Positions 1 through 9,258 are shown, counted from the first letter of the stretch. The stretch: 64,000 bases of DNA from Hydrogenovibrio sp. 3SP14C1 (GCF_029625905.1 NZ_JARTLM010000005.1:1-64000), one strand, 5' to 3'. A program made the numbers and translations. Notes: generated by a model not told the origin, from the letters alone.

Positions 1-74
1 GTCGTTAGCTCAGCTGGTAGAGCAGTTGGCTTTTAACCAATTGGTCGCGCGTTCGAATCGCGCACGACCCACCA
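1..74 (+). tRNA. tRNA-Lys (UUU), first copy, lacking its first two bases at the window edge
   Basis: The D-arm (AGCTCAGCTGGTAGAGC), an anticodon loop with TTT at 32-34, the T-arm (GTTCGAATC) and an encoded CCA end are all visible. It matches the complete copy at 121-196 base for base. The two leading G residues, needed to pair with the end of the acceptor stem, lie before base 1. Confidence 0.95.
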
Positions 75-120
75 TTTATCTCGTAAGTGGCAATCTCATT
101 TCTTGGAATACTTTCTATCA

Positions 121-196
121 GGGTCGTTAGCTCAGCTGGTAGAGCAGTTGGCTTTTAACCAATTGGTCGCGCGTTCGAATCGCGCACGACCCACCA
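121..196 (+). tRNA. tRNA-Lys (UUU), complete second copy
   Basis: This is a 76-nt tRNA with acceptor stem GGGTCGT/ACGACCC, anticodon TTT at 154-156 and an encoded CCA end. It is identical to the first copy over all bases that can be compared. The spacer is only 46 bp and no terminator is visible in it, so the two were probably cut from one transcript that starts before the window. Confidence 0.97.
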
Positions 197-325
197 TTTT
201 CTAGCTTTATTTCATTTGTTTCACGCCATCTATTTTTGCTTTAATTTTTGACCCATGTTTTGGTTAATGTTGTTCTTTGTCTGTGATTAAGGGATAGCTG
301 AAACGGGTTTAGAGTGAAAGAAAAT

Positions 326-353
326 TAAAATCTACCAGGCCTGGTAGATTTTA
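326..353. terminator. 28-bp perfect palindrome centred on CCAGGCCTGG; terminator-like
   Basis: The core CCAGGCCTGG is at 335-344. Perfect dyad symmetry extends to 326-353, with A-rich and T-rich outer ends, giving a 14-bp self-complementary hairpin. It lies 20 bp beyond the stop of the minus-strand reductase gene and downstream of the plus-strand tRNAs, so it could end transcription from both sides. It is the first of 12 exact copies of the motif in the window. Confidence 0.7.
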
Positions 354-372
354 GAATGTTCAAGGCATCGAA

Positions 373-1140
373 TTAGGTATGGGTTTGCGCGATCTTATGA
401 AGATAAGGTGCTGCAATGTTCAACATATCAGCATGTTCAAGTGCCCGCTTTAATCGAGCCGGTGCAGAGCGCCCCATGCATTTATGATCTAAATCCCCCT
501 CAAAGGCTTCTATAAGACCCTTCATCAGCTTTTTACGATCATTTTCCTGTCCTGTTAAGGCGTCTTGGATATCCAGTACTTCGTCTGCGACAGCGTTCAT
601 GATGTCTTTATGCTGTTTCATTAAAGATTCTACCGTACCGCCTACAACCAATCCTGCGATATTGGTTGTCAGGATATAGAGATTTTTTCTAACGAGTTCA
701 TAGGATAATTCCTTTTCACTGTCTAACTGTACAGAAGGCAGATCTAGTTGCGACAATGCATTGAAGACCATCTTGCTGTGTTGACCATAGACAGGTGAAG
801 GTAAAACGACTTTGCTGTCCATACCTTTTTTCTTTTCAAACCAAACAGAGATAACTGTTGGATTGGTCACTTGTGTATTTTCCCAATCCCGTTTTAGTAA
901 TTCATTTTGCAATAAGATAAGGTTGTTCGCCCAAACAGAAGGGCAATCTTGTAACGTTTGGTGGATATCCGCTTCCCCTACAGCGATTAAAACGGCGGTT
1001 GGGTCTGGAATCTCATCAGCAATACTTTGCATGGATTGGTTGCGATTTACTGGCTGAACAGGGTAGCCCAATTTCAAGAAGCCGCGTGCAAATACACTTC
1101 CAAGCTCTCCCATTCCGATGACAATAATAGGTTTTTTCAT
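373..1140 (-). CDS. NAD(P)-binding Rossmann protein, ketopantoate reductase-like
   Basis: The 255-aa protein opens with a beta strand and the dinucleotide-binding loop GMGELG (residues 9-14), followed by a typical Rossmann half, and ends in a helical C-terminal part as in 2-dehydropantoate 2-reductase-like enzymes. Substrate-binding residues could not be assigned, so the exact reaction is unknown. An upstream in-frame start would add 13 residues before the Rossmann strand. The ATG at 1140 is preferred because AAAGG precedes it and the protein then begins directly with MKKPIIVIG. It is transcribed away from the operon starting at 1325 and has no partner gene on its own strand. Confidence 0.75.
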   Translation of the reverse strand: MKKPIIVIGMGELGSVFARGFLKLGYPVQPVNRNQSMQSIADEIPDPTAVLIAVGEADIHQTLQDCPSVWANNLILLQNELLKRDWENTQVTNPTVISVWFEKKKGMDSKVVLPSPVYGQHSKMVFNALSQLDLPSVQLDSEKELSYELVRKNLYILTTNIAGLVVGGTVESLMKQHKDIMNAVADEVLDIQDALTGQENDRKKLMKGLIEAFEGDLDHKCMGRSAPARLKRALEHADMLNIAAPYLHKIAQTHT

Positions 1141-1324
1141 AATGACCTTTTGTTTAAAAAATAAGCACAAAATGCTCATTTGTTGGATTGATAGTTCGAT
1201 ATAAATTTACGTGTGAAAAATTGTACCTTAAAAACTTTTTAGATTCATAACGTAAAGGTGTCAATTTTTGTTTCGCAATGCTTTAAAATAGTGCAAAGTA
1301 GAAGGTTATATTGAGGGGATAGAA

Positions 1325-1588
1325 ATGAAAAAACAAAAAGTGGCTTTTACCTGGCACTATTATGCCATGGCAATTGGCGTTTTAATGGCTATGTTGGCAG
1401 CAACCTTGTCTGCCTGGGGGGCTGTTGTCAGTGCGCTTGCTTTTGCTATATTAAGTCACCCGGTTTTAACCTTTCAAGGTGTCACTCGGTTTGTTTTTTT
1501 GATTTTGTTTTTTATTTTATACATCTTTGCTTTCCCAGATGCCAGTGTGGTGCAGGAAATGATGGCAACGGATATTTCAAACGCTTAG
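1325..1588 (+). CDS. Small hydrophobic membrane protein, unknown function
   Basis: This 87-aa protein is not recognised. After a short basic start (MKKQK) it has two or three hydrophobic stretches (about residues 14-45 and 55-70), so it should be an inner-membrane protein. It ends 10 bp before the DtxR-family regulator and is likely cotranscribed with it. The pairing could mean a role linked to metal or envelope state, but nothing in the sequence shows this. The start follows GAGGGGATAGAA, a good ribosome binding site. Confidence 0.65.
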   Translation: MKKQKVAFTWHYYAMAIGVLMAMLAATLSAWGAVVSALAFAILSHPVLTFQGVTRFVFLILFFILYIFAFPDASVVQEMMATDISNA

Positions 1589-1598
1589 GGTTATAAAT

Positions 1599-2255
1599 AT
1601 GGCCAGTAAGGCACTTGAAGACTATCTTAAAATTATTTATAAATTGGAAGAAGAGAATACGTCTGAGAAGGGCGTGAGCACCTCTGCTATTGCTGAACGG
1701 CTAGCGATTTCACAAGCCTCTGTATCCAATATGCTCAAAAAGCTAGCGGATAAAAAAATGATTCAGTACGAGCCTTATTATGGCGTCAGCTTAACTGCTA
1801 AAGGGCGCAAAGTGGCTTTGAACATGATTCGTCGACATCGTGTTTTAGAATTGTTCTTGGTGGAACGATTAGGCTATCTGTGGGATGAAGTGGATGAAGA
1901 AGCAGAGGTTTTGGAACATGCTATTTCGGATAAATTGGCGAATAGAATGTGGGAAGAATTGGGGCGGCCTACTCAGGATCCGCATGGATCTCCCATTCCA
2001 AATGAAAAGGGTGAAATGGTGCAGCCATCAATGATCAGCTTGGCAGAATTGGATGTTTCTTCTAAAGCAAGAGTGGTTCGGATTCAAAATCGTTCACCTG
2101 AAGAATTACGTTATTTATTTTCAATCGGCCTGGTCAAGGATGCAGGAATCATCGTGCATCAGAAAGCGCCTTTTGAGGGCCCTTTATCTATTGAAGTAAA
2201 CGGTGAGCAGCATGCGTTGGATTATCGATTGGCTCAATCGATATTTGTCGCTTAG
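1599..2255 (+). CDS. DtxR/MntR-family metal-dependent transcriptional regulator
   Basis: The 218-aa protein follows the DtxR layout: an N-terminal winged helix-turn-helix (about residues 1-70, with ISQASVSNMLKKLADKKMI as recognition region), a dimerisation and metal-binding part containing RRHRVLELFL and EAEVLEHAIS with the family's His and Glu ligands, a DPHGSPIP segment, and a C-terminal FeoA/SH3-like domain from about residue 145. Members use Fe(II) or Mn(II) as corepressor to control metal uptake genes. The metal cannot be decided here and no transporter gene is adjacent. Its neighbours are a small membrane protein and ntrBC. Confidence 0.88.
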   Translation: MASKALEDYLKIIYKLEEENTSEKGVSTSAIAERLAISQASVSNMLKKLADKKMIQYEPYYGVSLTAKGRKVALNMIRRHRVLELFLVERLGYLWDEVDEEAEVLEHAISDKLANRMWEELGRPTQDPHGSPIPNEKGEMVQPSMISLAELDVSSKARVVRIQNRSPEELRYLFSIGLVKDAGIIVHQKAPFEGPLSIEVNGEQHALDYRLAQSIFVA

Positions 2256-2281
2256 TCGAATAAAAGGAAATCAGTAGGATC

Positions 2282-3364
2282 ATGACAAATCAGATTGAGC
2301 AACAAGTCAGCGAGCAGGAAATTCTATCTGGGTTAACGACCGCCGTTGTTTGGATTGATAAAAACGAGAATATTGGTTTTATTAATCTAGCCGGAGCTGA
2401 GCTACTGCAATTGAGCTCGCAAAGAGTGATCGGCATGAACTGGCGTTATATTTTACCGAAGCTGCTGGATGATATTCATGCATGTGGAACAGGTCGTTTA
2501 ACGATTCATGAATATACGATTCGATTGCCGGATGCCCAGAAAATTCATGTGACCTGCACGATTTCGTATTATGAAATGGACAATGAAGACGGCTGGTTAA
2601 TCGAGCTTTATAATACGGAACGTCATCATCGCATTGCAGAAGAAGACGAGCGTTGGCATCAGTACGAAGCAGGAAACCTGTTGGTCAGAACGCTAGCGCA
2701 TGAGATTAAAAATCCGCTGGCAGGTATTTATGGCTCGACGCAGCTGTTACAAAAGCGGTTTCCGGATAATGATAAAGCCGATCAGTTTTTAGAAGTGATT
2801 TTAAAGGAAGTAAAACGCTTACAGAATCTGGTGGACCGTATGTTGGGCCCTAGAGGAGATTCTGATAAAGAACCCTTTAATATTCACGAACTGATTGGTT
2901 ATGTCATTGATGTGATTCGAGGCGAAAAGCCTGACAATGTTTTTATTAAATTGGACTACGATCCAAGTATCCCTGAAATTTCGATGGATTTCGAAGCGAT
3001 GGTTCAAGCGCTCTTGAATTTAGCTAAAAATGGGATTCAAGCGATGGAAAAACATGGTGGAATGTTGACATTCAAAACACGTGTTGAATCCAAGTTCACC
3101 CTAGGCACCAAAACCTATCCTTTGGTTGCGGTGATTAGTGTCATCGACGAGGGAGAAGGGATTCCTATAGATGTCTTTGATTCAATTTTCTATCCTATGG
3201 TGAGCAGCAAGAAAGACGGCTCAGGGCTGGGGTTGTCGGTTTCGCAGAACATTGTACGTCAACATGGTGGCTTGATTGTCGCGAGTAGTGAACCAGGCAA
3301 TACGGTATTTAATATTTATTTACCTTTTGATCACAATCGTCTTGAAGGTAAGCGACATCATTAA
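2282..3364 (+). CDS. ntrB: Nitrogen regulation sensor histidine kinase NtrB
   Basis: This is a cytoplasmic kinase/phosphatase that controls NtrC in response to P-II. The 360-aa protein has no membrane segment. It has an N-terminal PAS domain (about 15-110), the phospho-acceptor motif AHEIKNPLAG with His140, an N box around NLAKNGIQAM, and the ATP-lid motifs DEGEGIP and GSGLGLSV. It is followed after 37 bp by ntrC, the standard pair. The same-strand DtxR regulator ends only 26 bp upstream, so nitrogen and metal regulators may share a transcript. Confidence 0.93.
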   Translation: MTNQIEQQVSEQEILSGLTTAVVWIDKNENIGFINLAGAELLQLSSQRVIGMNWRYILPKLLDDIHACGTGRLTIHEYTIRLPDAQKIHVTCTISYYEMDNEDGWLIELYNTERHHRIAEEDERWHQYEAGNLLVRTLAHEIKNPLAGIYGSTQLLQKRFPDNDKADQFLEVILKEVKRLQNLVDRMLGPRGDSDKEPFNIHELIGYVIDVIRGEKPDNVFIKLDYDPSIPEISMDFEAMVQALLNLAKNGIQAMEKHGGMLTFKTRVESKFTLGTKTYPLVAVISVIDEGEGIPIDVFDSIFYPMVSSKKDGSGLGLSVSQNIVRQHGGLIVASSEPGNTVFNIYLPFDHNRLEGKRHH

Positions 3365-3401
3365 CCCCTCTAATCGGAAATAACAAGAAATAGGAAAGTA
3401 C

Positions 3402-4865
3402 ATGCAACAAGACCACACTGACATTAATTCGTCTGATCATCCGGTTGTTTGGATTGTAGATGACGATGCATCCATAAGATGGGTTTTAAATGAATCCTTA
3501 GAAGATCGTCCTTATCAAGTACGTTCGTTTGATTCTGCATTTGAAGCTCTACGCCTTTTACCGACGGAACGTCCGACTGTGGTTATTTCCGATGTTCGTA
3601 TGCCGGGAATGGACGGGTTAGAGTTTATGGAAGCCATCCATGAACATGATAAAGATATCCCGGTGATTATCATGACGGCGCATGCTGATTTGGACACGGC
3701 TGTGAAATCGTTTCAAAGTCGTGCTTTTGAATATTTGCCTAAGCCCTTTGAAATTGACGATGCTCTGATGATTATCGATCGCGCGGTAAAGCGCCAGCTA
3801 TCTGGTGGCAAGCGCGTTCGCAAAGTGAAGCAGACCAAACAGCCGTTGAATATTATCGGCTCTGCACCGGCGATGCAGGAAGTGTTCCGAATCCTAGGAC
3901 GCGTTTCGCAACTGGATGTAACGGTTTTGATTACGGGTGAAACTGGGACAGGGAAAGAATTGGTGGCGAGAGCGTTATATGAATTAAGTGGCCGTTCCAA
4001 TCGGCCATTTGTGGCAATTAATACTGCAGCCATCCCTAGGGATTTGCTTGAGTCTGAACTATTTGGTCATGAAAAAGGTGCGTTTACCGGGGCGCATACA
4101 CAGCGTGTTGGGCGATTTGAAGAGGCGAATGGCGGCACGTTATTTTTAGATGAAATTGGTGACATGCCAGTAGATTTACAAACACGTTTATTGCGTGTGT
4201 TAAATGACGGCACTTTCTATCGTGTGGGCGGGAAAATCCCGATTAAAACCGATGTGAGAATTGTGGCGGCAACGCATCAGAATATGCAAGAGCTCGTCAA
4301 ACAAGGTCGTTTCCGTGAAGATTTACTCTATCGGTTGAATGTGATTCGAATTAAAGTCCCAGCGTTACGTGAAAGACGTGAAGATATTCTTCCTATTGTT
4401 CGTTATTATCTGGCCGAAGAAGCCAAGTCTTACGGCTTAGAAGAGAAAAGATTAAGCAAAGCCGTAGAAAAATATCTGGTTGATTTGCCTTGGCCTGGGA
4501 ATGTACGACAAATACGTAGCTTATGCACTTGGATTACCATTATGGCACCGGACAAAACGGTTCATATGGAAGACTTGCCATTAGAGTTGCAAAACGGTTC
4601 TGAGCCGTTAGTGATGTCTATGAGTGAATCAGGGGGCTCTGAAAATTCAGATGACTGGGAAACGCCTTTGCAGTCATGGGCAAGACACTTCCTCAATGCC
4701 GGACAAACAGAACTGCATACGGAAGCCGAGAAAATTTTTGAAAAAGTGCTGATTGAAGTGGCGATGAAACATAGCATGAATCATCGTCAAAAAGCGGCTC
4801 AGCTACTGGGGTGGGGGCGAAATACTTTGACGCGCAAAACCCAAGCACTCGGGCTGGATGACTAG
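3402..4865 (+). CDS. ntrC: Nitrogen regulation response regulator NtrC, sigma-54 activator
   Basis: The 487-aa protein has the three NtrC domains. The receiver carries acidic pocket VDDD and phospho-acceptor Asp64 in [11 protein letters not shown]. The AAA+ sigma-54 activation domain has Walker A GETGTGKE and the sigma-54 contact loop GAFTGA. The C-terminal Fis-type helix-turn-helix is near [21 protein letters not shown]. It binds enhancers upstream of nitrogen-scavenging promoters. It sits directly downstream of ntrB with ribosome binding site AGGAAAG. No clear sigma-54 -24/-12 element was found before the P-II or amt genes in this window. Confidence 0.95.
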   Translation: MQQDHTDINSSDHPVVWIVDDDASIRWVLNESLEDRPYQVRSFDSAFEALRLLPTERPTVVISDVRMPGMDGLEFMEAIHEHDKDIPVIIMTAHADLDTAVKSFQSRAFEYLPKPFEIDDALMIIDRAVKRQLSGGKRVRKVKQTKQPLNIIGSAPAMQEVFRILGRVSQLDVTVLITGETGTGKELVARALYELSGRSNRPFVAINTAAIPRDLLESELFGHEKGAFTGAHTQRVGRFEEANGGTLFLDEIGDMPVDLQTRLLRVLNDGTFYRVGGKIPIKTDVRIVAATHQNMQELVKQGRFREDLLYRLNVIRIKVPALRERREDILPIVRYYLAEEAKSYGLEEKRLSKAVEKYLVDLPWPGNVRQIRSLCTWITIMAPDKTVHMEDLPLELQNGSEPLVMSMSESGGSENSDDWETPLQSWARHFLNAGQTELHTEAEKIFEKVLIEVAMKHSMNHRQKAAQLLGWGRNTLTRKTQALGLDD

Positions 4866-4883
4866 GACAAGGGTTGCCTCGGT

Positions 4884-5654
4884 TTGATCAAAGAAGTTTT
4901 TCAGTTTATCACCACGAGGCCTTCAATCTCATATGTCAAAAAAAGAGGCTACCTGTTTGAAGCGGTTGCGATGGAAGCGAGGCATAAACGGTGTTTTTCC
5001 CAATGGCAATCTCATTATCAAAAGTGCCAACAGGCAATTTTTAAAGCGGCGGAGCAGTGTTTACAAAAACGAACAATCGTCATTATGGGGGCGGGTTCTT
5101 TAAATGATATTCCGTTAGATTCGCTTTCTCAGCAGTTTCAAACAGTGGTGTTGGTCGATCTGGTCTTTTTAAAACAGGCTCGTAAAACAGCGGCGATCTA
5201 CCCGAATGTGTTCTTAGAAGAGGCAGATGTATCATGCCGCTTATCAATGCTTTTTAAAGGTGAATTATCGTTGGAAAACGAAACGAGCTGGTCGTTACCT
5301 AATGAGACGGACTGTTTGGTTTCGCTAAATTTGGCAACACAGCTTCCTTTAATCCCGGTTCGATGGCTGATGCAGTATTATGATCTGGACGAGACAGCTG
5401 CTGACGAACTTGGAAAAGCGATGATTCAAGCTCATTTGGACCTGTTAGAAAGTTTTCAAGGCACGCGTTGTTTGATTGCAGATCGTCAGGTTTTTGAATA
5501 TAACGTCTCTGGTGAATTGATTGATCAGTTCGATCCCGCTTGGGAGGTTGTGTTGCCTGATGTCACCGATTCCTGGGAGTGGCAGGTTATACCTCTAGGA
5601 GAATCTAAACAGAATACTGCTCAAGTGAATCAAGTCGGTGTTTCGATTTGGTAA
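4884..5654 (+). CDS. Unknown protein with a Rossmann/SAM-like nucleotide-binding motif
   Basis: The 256-aa protein was not matched to a named family. A beta strand and loop IVIMGAGSLNDIPLDSL at about residues 66-82, followed by VVLVDLVFL, resembles the cofactor-binding start of Rossmann-fold methyltransferases, so an S-adenosylmethionine or nucleotide ligand is possible. The start is uncertain: TTG at 4884 keeps the longest frame with AAGGG 10 bp upstream, while ATG at 4971 gives a shorter form still containing the motif. It begins 18 bp after ntrC and is followed by a strong hairpin, so it is probably the last gene of the ntrBC operon. Confidence 0.6.
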   Translation: MIKEVFQFITTRPSISYVKKRGYLFEAVAMEARHKRCFSQWQSHYQKCQQAIFKAAEQCLQKRTIVIMGAGSLNDIPLDSLSQQFQTVVLVDLVFLKQARKTAAIYPNVFLEEADVSCRLSMLFKGELSLENETSWSLPNETDCLVSLNLATQLPLIPVRWLMQYYDLDETAADELGKAMIQAHLDLLESFQGTRCLIADRQVFEYNVSGELIDQFDPAWEVVLPDVTDSWEWQVIPLGESKQNTAQVNQVGVSIW

Positions 5655-5679
5655 AAAACAGCCAGGCCTGGCTGTTTTT
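5654..5679. terminator. 26-bp perfect palindrome with CCAGGCCTGG core; bidirectional terminator
   Basis: The core lies at 5662-5671. Five A residues on the left and five T residues on the right complete a 13-bp perfect stem with a uridine tail in either direction. It fills the gap between two convergent genes ending at 5654 and 5688, as expected for a shared rho-independent terminator. Confidence 0.85.
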
Positions 5680-5687
5680 GAGGATGT

Positions 5688-6455
5688 TTAGTCAAACAAG
5701 CTAATACTGAGGTTCGCGCTGATTTGATAGCTGTCAGTGTTGTCGTAGTAGGTCGTCAACAGGAGTTGATGTCGTTTGCTTAGGCTAATGCCAGAAAATA
5801 AACTAACGCCCGTTGTGTCTTTTAATTCTTTATAAATACTCTCGTTGTAGTCGATAGAGCCGCCGATATAAACGGATTTTGTTATAAATTGACTTGCACC
5901 TACGCTGGCATTTATTGGGTCTTGCATGGCCACTCCGGAAACGCGTCCTACCGATTTATACCCCACGGATGCAAAAACCGAATTTGACGCGCTGAGTGTA
6001 TTAAAGTAATCCAGCTGAACACCGGTGTCGGATTCCCCTGTACTTAACCCTTTTGTAACCGAACCTGTCGGGATTTTATGGTTTAAGGACACTGTTATCC
6101 AAGGCATTTGAGTTAAGTCGTAGCCTAGGGTAATAAAAGTATCGCCGACGCCTGACTCTGATTGGTTGGTTAGAGTGTCATCTTTGCGGTAGGTGTTTAA
6201 ATAACTAGTGAGTACACTACCAGACCAGCGACCTTTTTGTACATTCAGACCTATTGGAATACCGATTACTTCACTGTCAGAACTGGCAGTGATGTCACTT
6301 TGACCACTGGCATAAAACCCACCTAATAAAAGTTGTGCTTCAGTGTCTGCCGCCCACGCTGGAACCGAGTAAAAATAAGTCAAAAGTAGTGCGGCTGGTA
6401 ATGTTGCGTTAATTTTTTTCATCTTTAAGTTTGTTGGAATCATTTTGATGGCCAT
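5688..6455 (-). CDS. Outer-membrane beta-barrel protein, transporter/porin-like
   Basis: The 255-aa protein has a signal peptide ending in SVPAWA-A and then alternating amphipathic strands rich in Gly, Ser, Thr and aromatic residues (FITLGYDL, SVFASVGYKSVG, QLLLTTYYDN). This resembles the 'MetA pathway of phenol degradation' type of outer-membrane protein, here by style rather than by a diagnostic motif. The last strand ends in Phe-Asp, close to the usual terminal Phe. Start at 6455 follows AAGAAG; an inner ATG at 6422 would start exactly at the signal peptide. It begins 8 bp after the DUF5666 gene and closes that operon. Confidence 0.65.
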   Translation of the reverse strand: MAIKMIPTNLKMKKINATLPAALLLTYFYSVPAWAADTEAQLLLGGFYASGQSDITASSDSEVIGIPIGLNVQKGRWSGSVLTSYLNTYRKDDTLTNQSESGVGDTFITLGYDLTQMPWITVSLNHKIPTGSVTKGLSTGESDTGVQLDYFNTLSASNSVFASVGYKSVGRVSGVAMQDPINASVGASQFITKSVYIGGSIDYNESIYKELKDTTGVSLFSGISLSKRHQLLLTTYYDNTDSYQISANLSISLFD

Positions 6456-6463
6456 TTTGCTTC

Positions 6464-7387
6464 TTATTTACCTTGTTTCAATTGTCGAAGACTGCCCTGA
6501 TTCTGTTGTTTTAACAAGCGCTGTAAATCATGAACTTGTTTAGAGCTGTTTTTAATTTGTTGCTGCTGAATCAGGGCTTGACGTTGTTGTCTGATTTGTT
6601 GTGCTTTTAAACGGGCATTTTTTTCAGCTTTAATCTGATCGTGCTCCAATTCACTATAGCCTTGGTACTGCACCGGTTCAGACCGCTTTAAAGCCTTAAA
6701 GACAGACTTCAGTTCCGTTTGAACCACAAAACGCTTCACGTCTGAGCTGAAAGTAAGTTTCGGCAAAGGCTGTTGTAATGACACTCGGTTGGGGTTGTCA
6801 TTAATACGTGTTGCAATCCACTGTCCATTCGAGGCCTGGAAGGCATTAACAGCAATGTATTGCTCCTCGATTAATGAAATATCATCATACTGTGTGTCAT
6901 CCGTTAATGTGATCCATGTGTTTTCGACTTGGATTTGATTTTTTGTTATTTGACGGACTTGACCTGCAACCGGGTAATAAAGCTCAATGTGCGTTGTGAT
7001 CGTCTCTTGGTTAGTTGGCTTGGTTTCTAAAATTACCTGTTGTCCTAACTTTAATGAACGTTGAGCCTCAGAGGTGCCTAAAGGGCTTGTGATTGAAACA
7101 GTATCCGGGTATTCAATTTCAATATCATTAACCCAGATACTTCCAAACTCTGTAATGGTTCCGATGACACCTGTTCCGCCAAAGCCACTTGAGCTATGCC
7201 CCGTGCCACCAAAGCCCCCAGTTGGATCGGTGTTTTGAGCGGTCAGTTTTTGTCCGGTTCCCCCTATGCCCGAATCGTTTTGAACAACGGTGGTCGTCGA
7301 GCCAAGGTGAGATGGCGTTGTTTGGCATCCCAGTAATAAAAGAAAACCGGCGATTAGGAGAGTATTGGTTAGAAAATTACTTTTCAT
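6464..7387 (-). CDS. DUF5666-domain lipoprotein
   Basis: From the ATG at 7387 (ribosome site GAGGAGAACC) the product is 307 aa with a lipobox LLLGC at residues 17-21, so it is probably a lipid-anchored periplasmic or outer-membrane protein. A low-complexity region with repeated GGTG (GIGGTGQK, GFGGTG) leads into DUF5666-type segments such as ITEFGSIWVNDIEIEYP and GQVILETKPT. The C-terminal 70 residues are a Gln-rich coiled coil. The start overlaps the end of the DUF6502 gene by 11 bp, giving translational coupling. DUF5666 has no assigned biochemical role. Confidence 0.8.
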   Translation of the reverse strand: MKSNFLTNTLLIAGFLLLLGCQTTPSHLGSTTTVVQNDSGIGGTGQKLTAQNTDPTGGFGGTGHSSSGFGGTGVIGTITEFGSIWVNDIEIEYPDTVSITSPLGTSEAQRSLKLGQQVILETKPTNQETITTHIELYYPVAGQVRQITKNQIQVENTWITLTDDTQYDDISLIEEQYIAVNAFQASNGQWIATRINDNPNRVSLQQPLPKLTFSSDVKRFVVQTELKSVFKALKRSEPVQYQGYSELEHDQIKAEKNARLKAQQIRQQRQALIQQQQIKNSSKQVHDLQRLLKQQNQGSLRQLKQGK

Positions 7388-8204
7388 GGTTCTCCTCGTC
7401 ACGATAAAAATAGCTACCAAAATGAAATTGCGACACAGCAGACGTATTATTTTCATCTTTCTGCTGAAGTTCATGTGCTAAGTGATTGATTTCAGAGAGG
7501 AGCGCTAAAGACTTCTCTTTTGCAATCGTTTCAACTGTATGCAAAGATTCAGGGGATAAATAACGGTAATAGACCGCTCTGTCAAACATGGCTGGCTGCG
7601 TTTTATCCAGGTTGTTAGTGACGACGGAAAGGTGATTACCAATGTTTTTGCCTGCAAAAAACAGTTTTTCTGTTTCATCTTCTGTCGGCACGAAGCCGGC
7701 TTCATTTAAGCAGATTAACCCTTCTTCGTTGATAGAAACAATTCCCTGATTGAGCCAATCATCTAGCACTGAACGAGGGTGTTTGTCTTTGGAAACAGTG
7801 AAAACCAATGCTTCAAAAGAGTGTTTTTTGCCTTGTTTGGTTAAAGGCAGAGGTTGACCAGATTTGGATAGAAAATCATCATTTCCCGTCCATTCGGACA
7901 TGATTTGGGCACTTAAGCCAGCTTTGATCTCAGGGAGCGATTGTGTGTTAGAAATCATCTCTCTTAAGCGTTTGACCTCTTTTCGGTGCACGCCAGTAAT
8001 TAAGCTCACTCGGCTGTCTGTTTGTCGTTTATTTTCTAAAGCAAACGACTCTTCTGCCACTTCAACAAAAATTTGTTTGAGTGGTTCCAATAAGTTGGGG
8101 TAGGTAATGCCACGGCTTAAAAGCAATTTAACCAATGGTTTTAACATGGTTTTAATTGTTTTAGCCAATACCTTGTCCAGTTCAGAAGAGTGTGGTGTTT
8201 GCAT
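7377..8204 (-). CDS. DUF6502 family protein
   Basis: The 275-aa soluble protein shows the recognisable DUF6502 N-terminus: LLLSRGITYPNLLEPLKQIF, then TDSRVSLITGVHRKEVKRLR at about residues 62-82, which looks like a helix-turn-helix and suggests DNA binding. This family is commonly seen next to DUF5666 genes, as here. If it is a regulator, the operon of the Gln-rich protein, DUF5666 and porin-like genes is the natural target. No experimental function is known to me. Confidence 0.75.
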   Translation of the reverse strand: MQTPHSSELDKVLAKTIKTMLKPLVKLLLSRGITYPNLLEPLKQIFVEVAEESFALENKRQTDSRVSLITGVHRKEVKRLREMISNTQSLPEIKAGLSAQIMSEWTGNDDFLSKSGQPLPLTKQGKKHSFEALVFTVSKDKHPRSVLDDWLNQGIVSINEEGLICLNEAGFVPTEDETEKLFFAGKNIGNHLSVVTNNLDKTQPAMFDRAVYYRYLSPESLHTVETIAKEKSLALLSEINHLAHELQQKDENNTSAVSQFHFGSYFYRDEENHEK

Positions 8205-8238
8205 AAAGTAGTATAAAGTCCAGTTAATTAATTGTTAA

Positions 8239-8598
8239 TTAATGTGCAGCGCGTGCAGAAGCTTGTAGTCGTTGCATGCTTTGAACGTTTTGCATTGCCT
8301 GTCTGTTTTGTCTAATTTGTTGTTGATACTGGTTCATTACCTGTAATTGACGTTGTGATTTTAATTGAGTTTGAACCATTACTCTATTTTGCGTTCTTAA
8401 TGCATCCTCAGAAGACATTTGTGTCTGATTCTGCGAGCGAACTTGTTCTCTGTTACGTAATTGTAACTCAAGTTTCGATTGTTCTGTGATTTGTTGTTGT
8501 GTTTGAAGTTGATCCTGAGTCATGTCTTCTGCCATGCTGTTTGATGCTAAGGCTGTCATAAGAGGGAAGACAAGGGAAGCTAAAATAACTTTTTTCAT
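8239..8598 (-). CDS. Gln-rich periplasmic protein, unknown
   Basis: The 119-aa protein has a clear signal peptide (MKKVILASLV... ending SMA-ED, about 23 residues). The mature part is built almost entirely of Gln, Arg, Met, Thr and Ser in a probable long helix (QTQQQITEQSKLELQLRNRE). The Gln-rich character recurs in the C-terminus of the DUF5666 lipoprotein two genes downstream. It is 34 bp upstream of the DUF6502 gene and probably the first gene of that operon. No catalytic motif is visible. Confidence 0.65.
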   Translation of the reverse strand: MKKVILASLVFPLMTALASNSMAEDMTQDQLQTQQQITEQSKLELQLRNREQVRSQNQTQMSSEDALRTQNRVMVQTQLKSQRQLQVMNQYQQQIRQNRQAMQNVQSMQRLQASARAAH

Positions 8599-8772
8599 TT
8601 TAAATACTCCAGAAATTGTTAGAGAAAAATTTTATAAATGTGAAGTTTTCACATAATTCAAAAACAGTGTATTTGGAGAGGAAGCGTCTGTCAATTAAAA
8701 ATGTAAAAAAATAACATTTAAAGGGAGGGGTGATCAGAGGATTACAAAGGAAAATGGAAAGAGGTGAATAAA

Positions 8773-8796
8773 AAAAGCCCGCATATGCGGGCTTTT
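8773..8796 (-). terminator. Rho-independent terminator of the P-II gene
   Basis: A perfect 24-bp palindrome (AAAAGCCCGCAT with its complement) is followed on the minus strand by a run of T residues. It lies 25 bp after the P-II stop codon. Confidence 0.9.
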
Positions 8797-8821
8797 GAGA
8801 TTGAGTTAAGCGCTTTAGAGC

Positions 8822-9172
<351 letters not shown>

Positions 9173-9258
9173 TTATCGTTGGGATTTTATTTATAAATAG
9201 TGCAATAGATATTACCAGACGTTAAGAGCCATCTGGGCAACTCAATAATTTTTATTGT

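Noticed and set aside
4916-4922. AGGCCT in the unknown Rossmann-like gene, and similar hexamers at 29409, 35759 and 53011
   Set aside because: Only the six-base centre matches; such matches are expected by chance.
6830-6839. CGAGGCCTGG, a one-mismatch match to the repeat inside the DUF5666 gene
   Set aside because: The change breaks the dyad and the A/T flanks are missing, so it is not counted as a copy.
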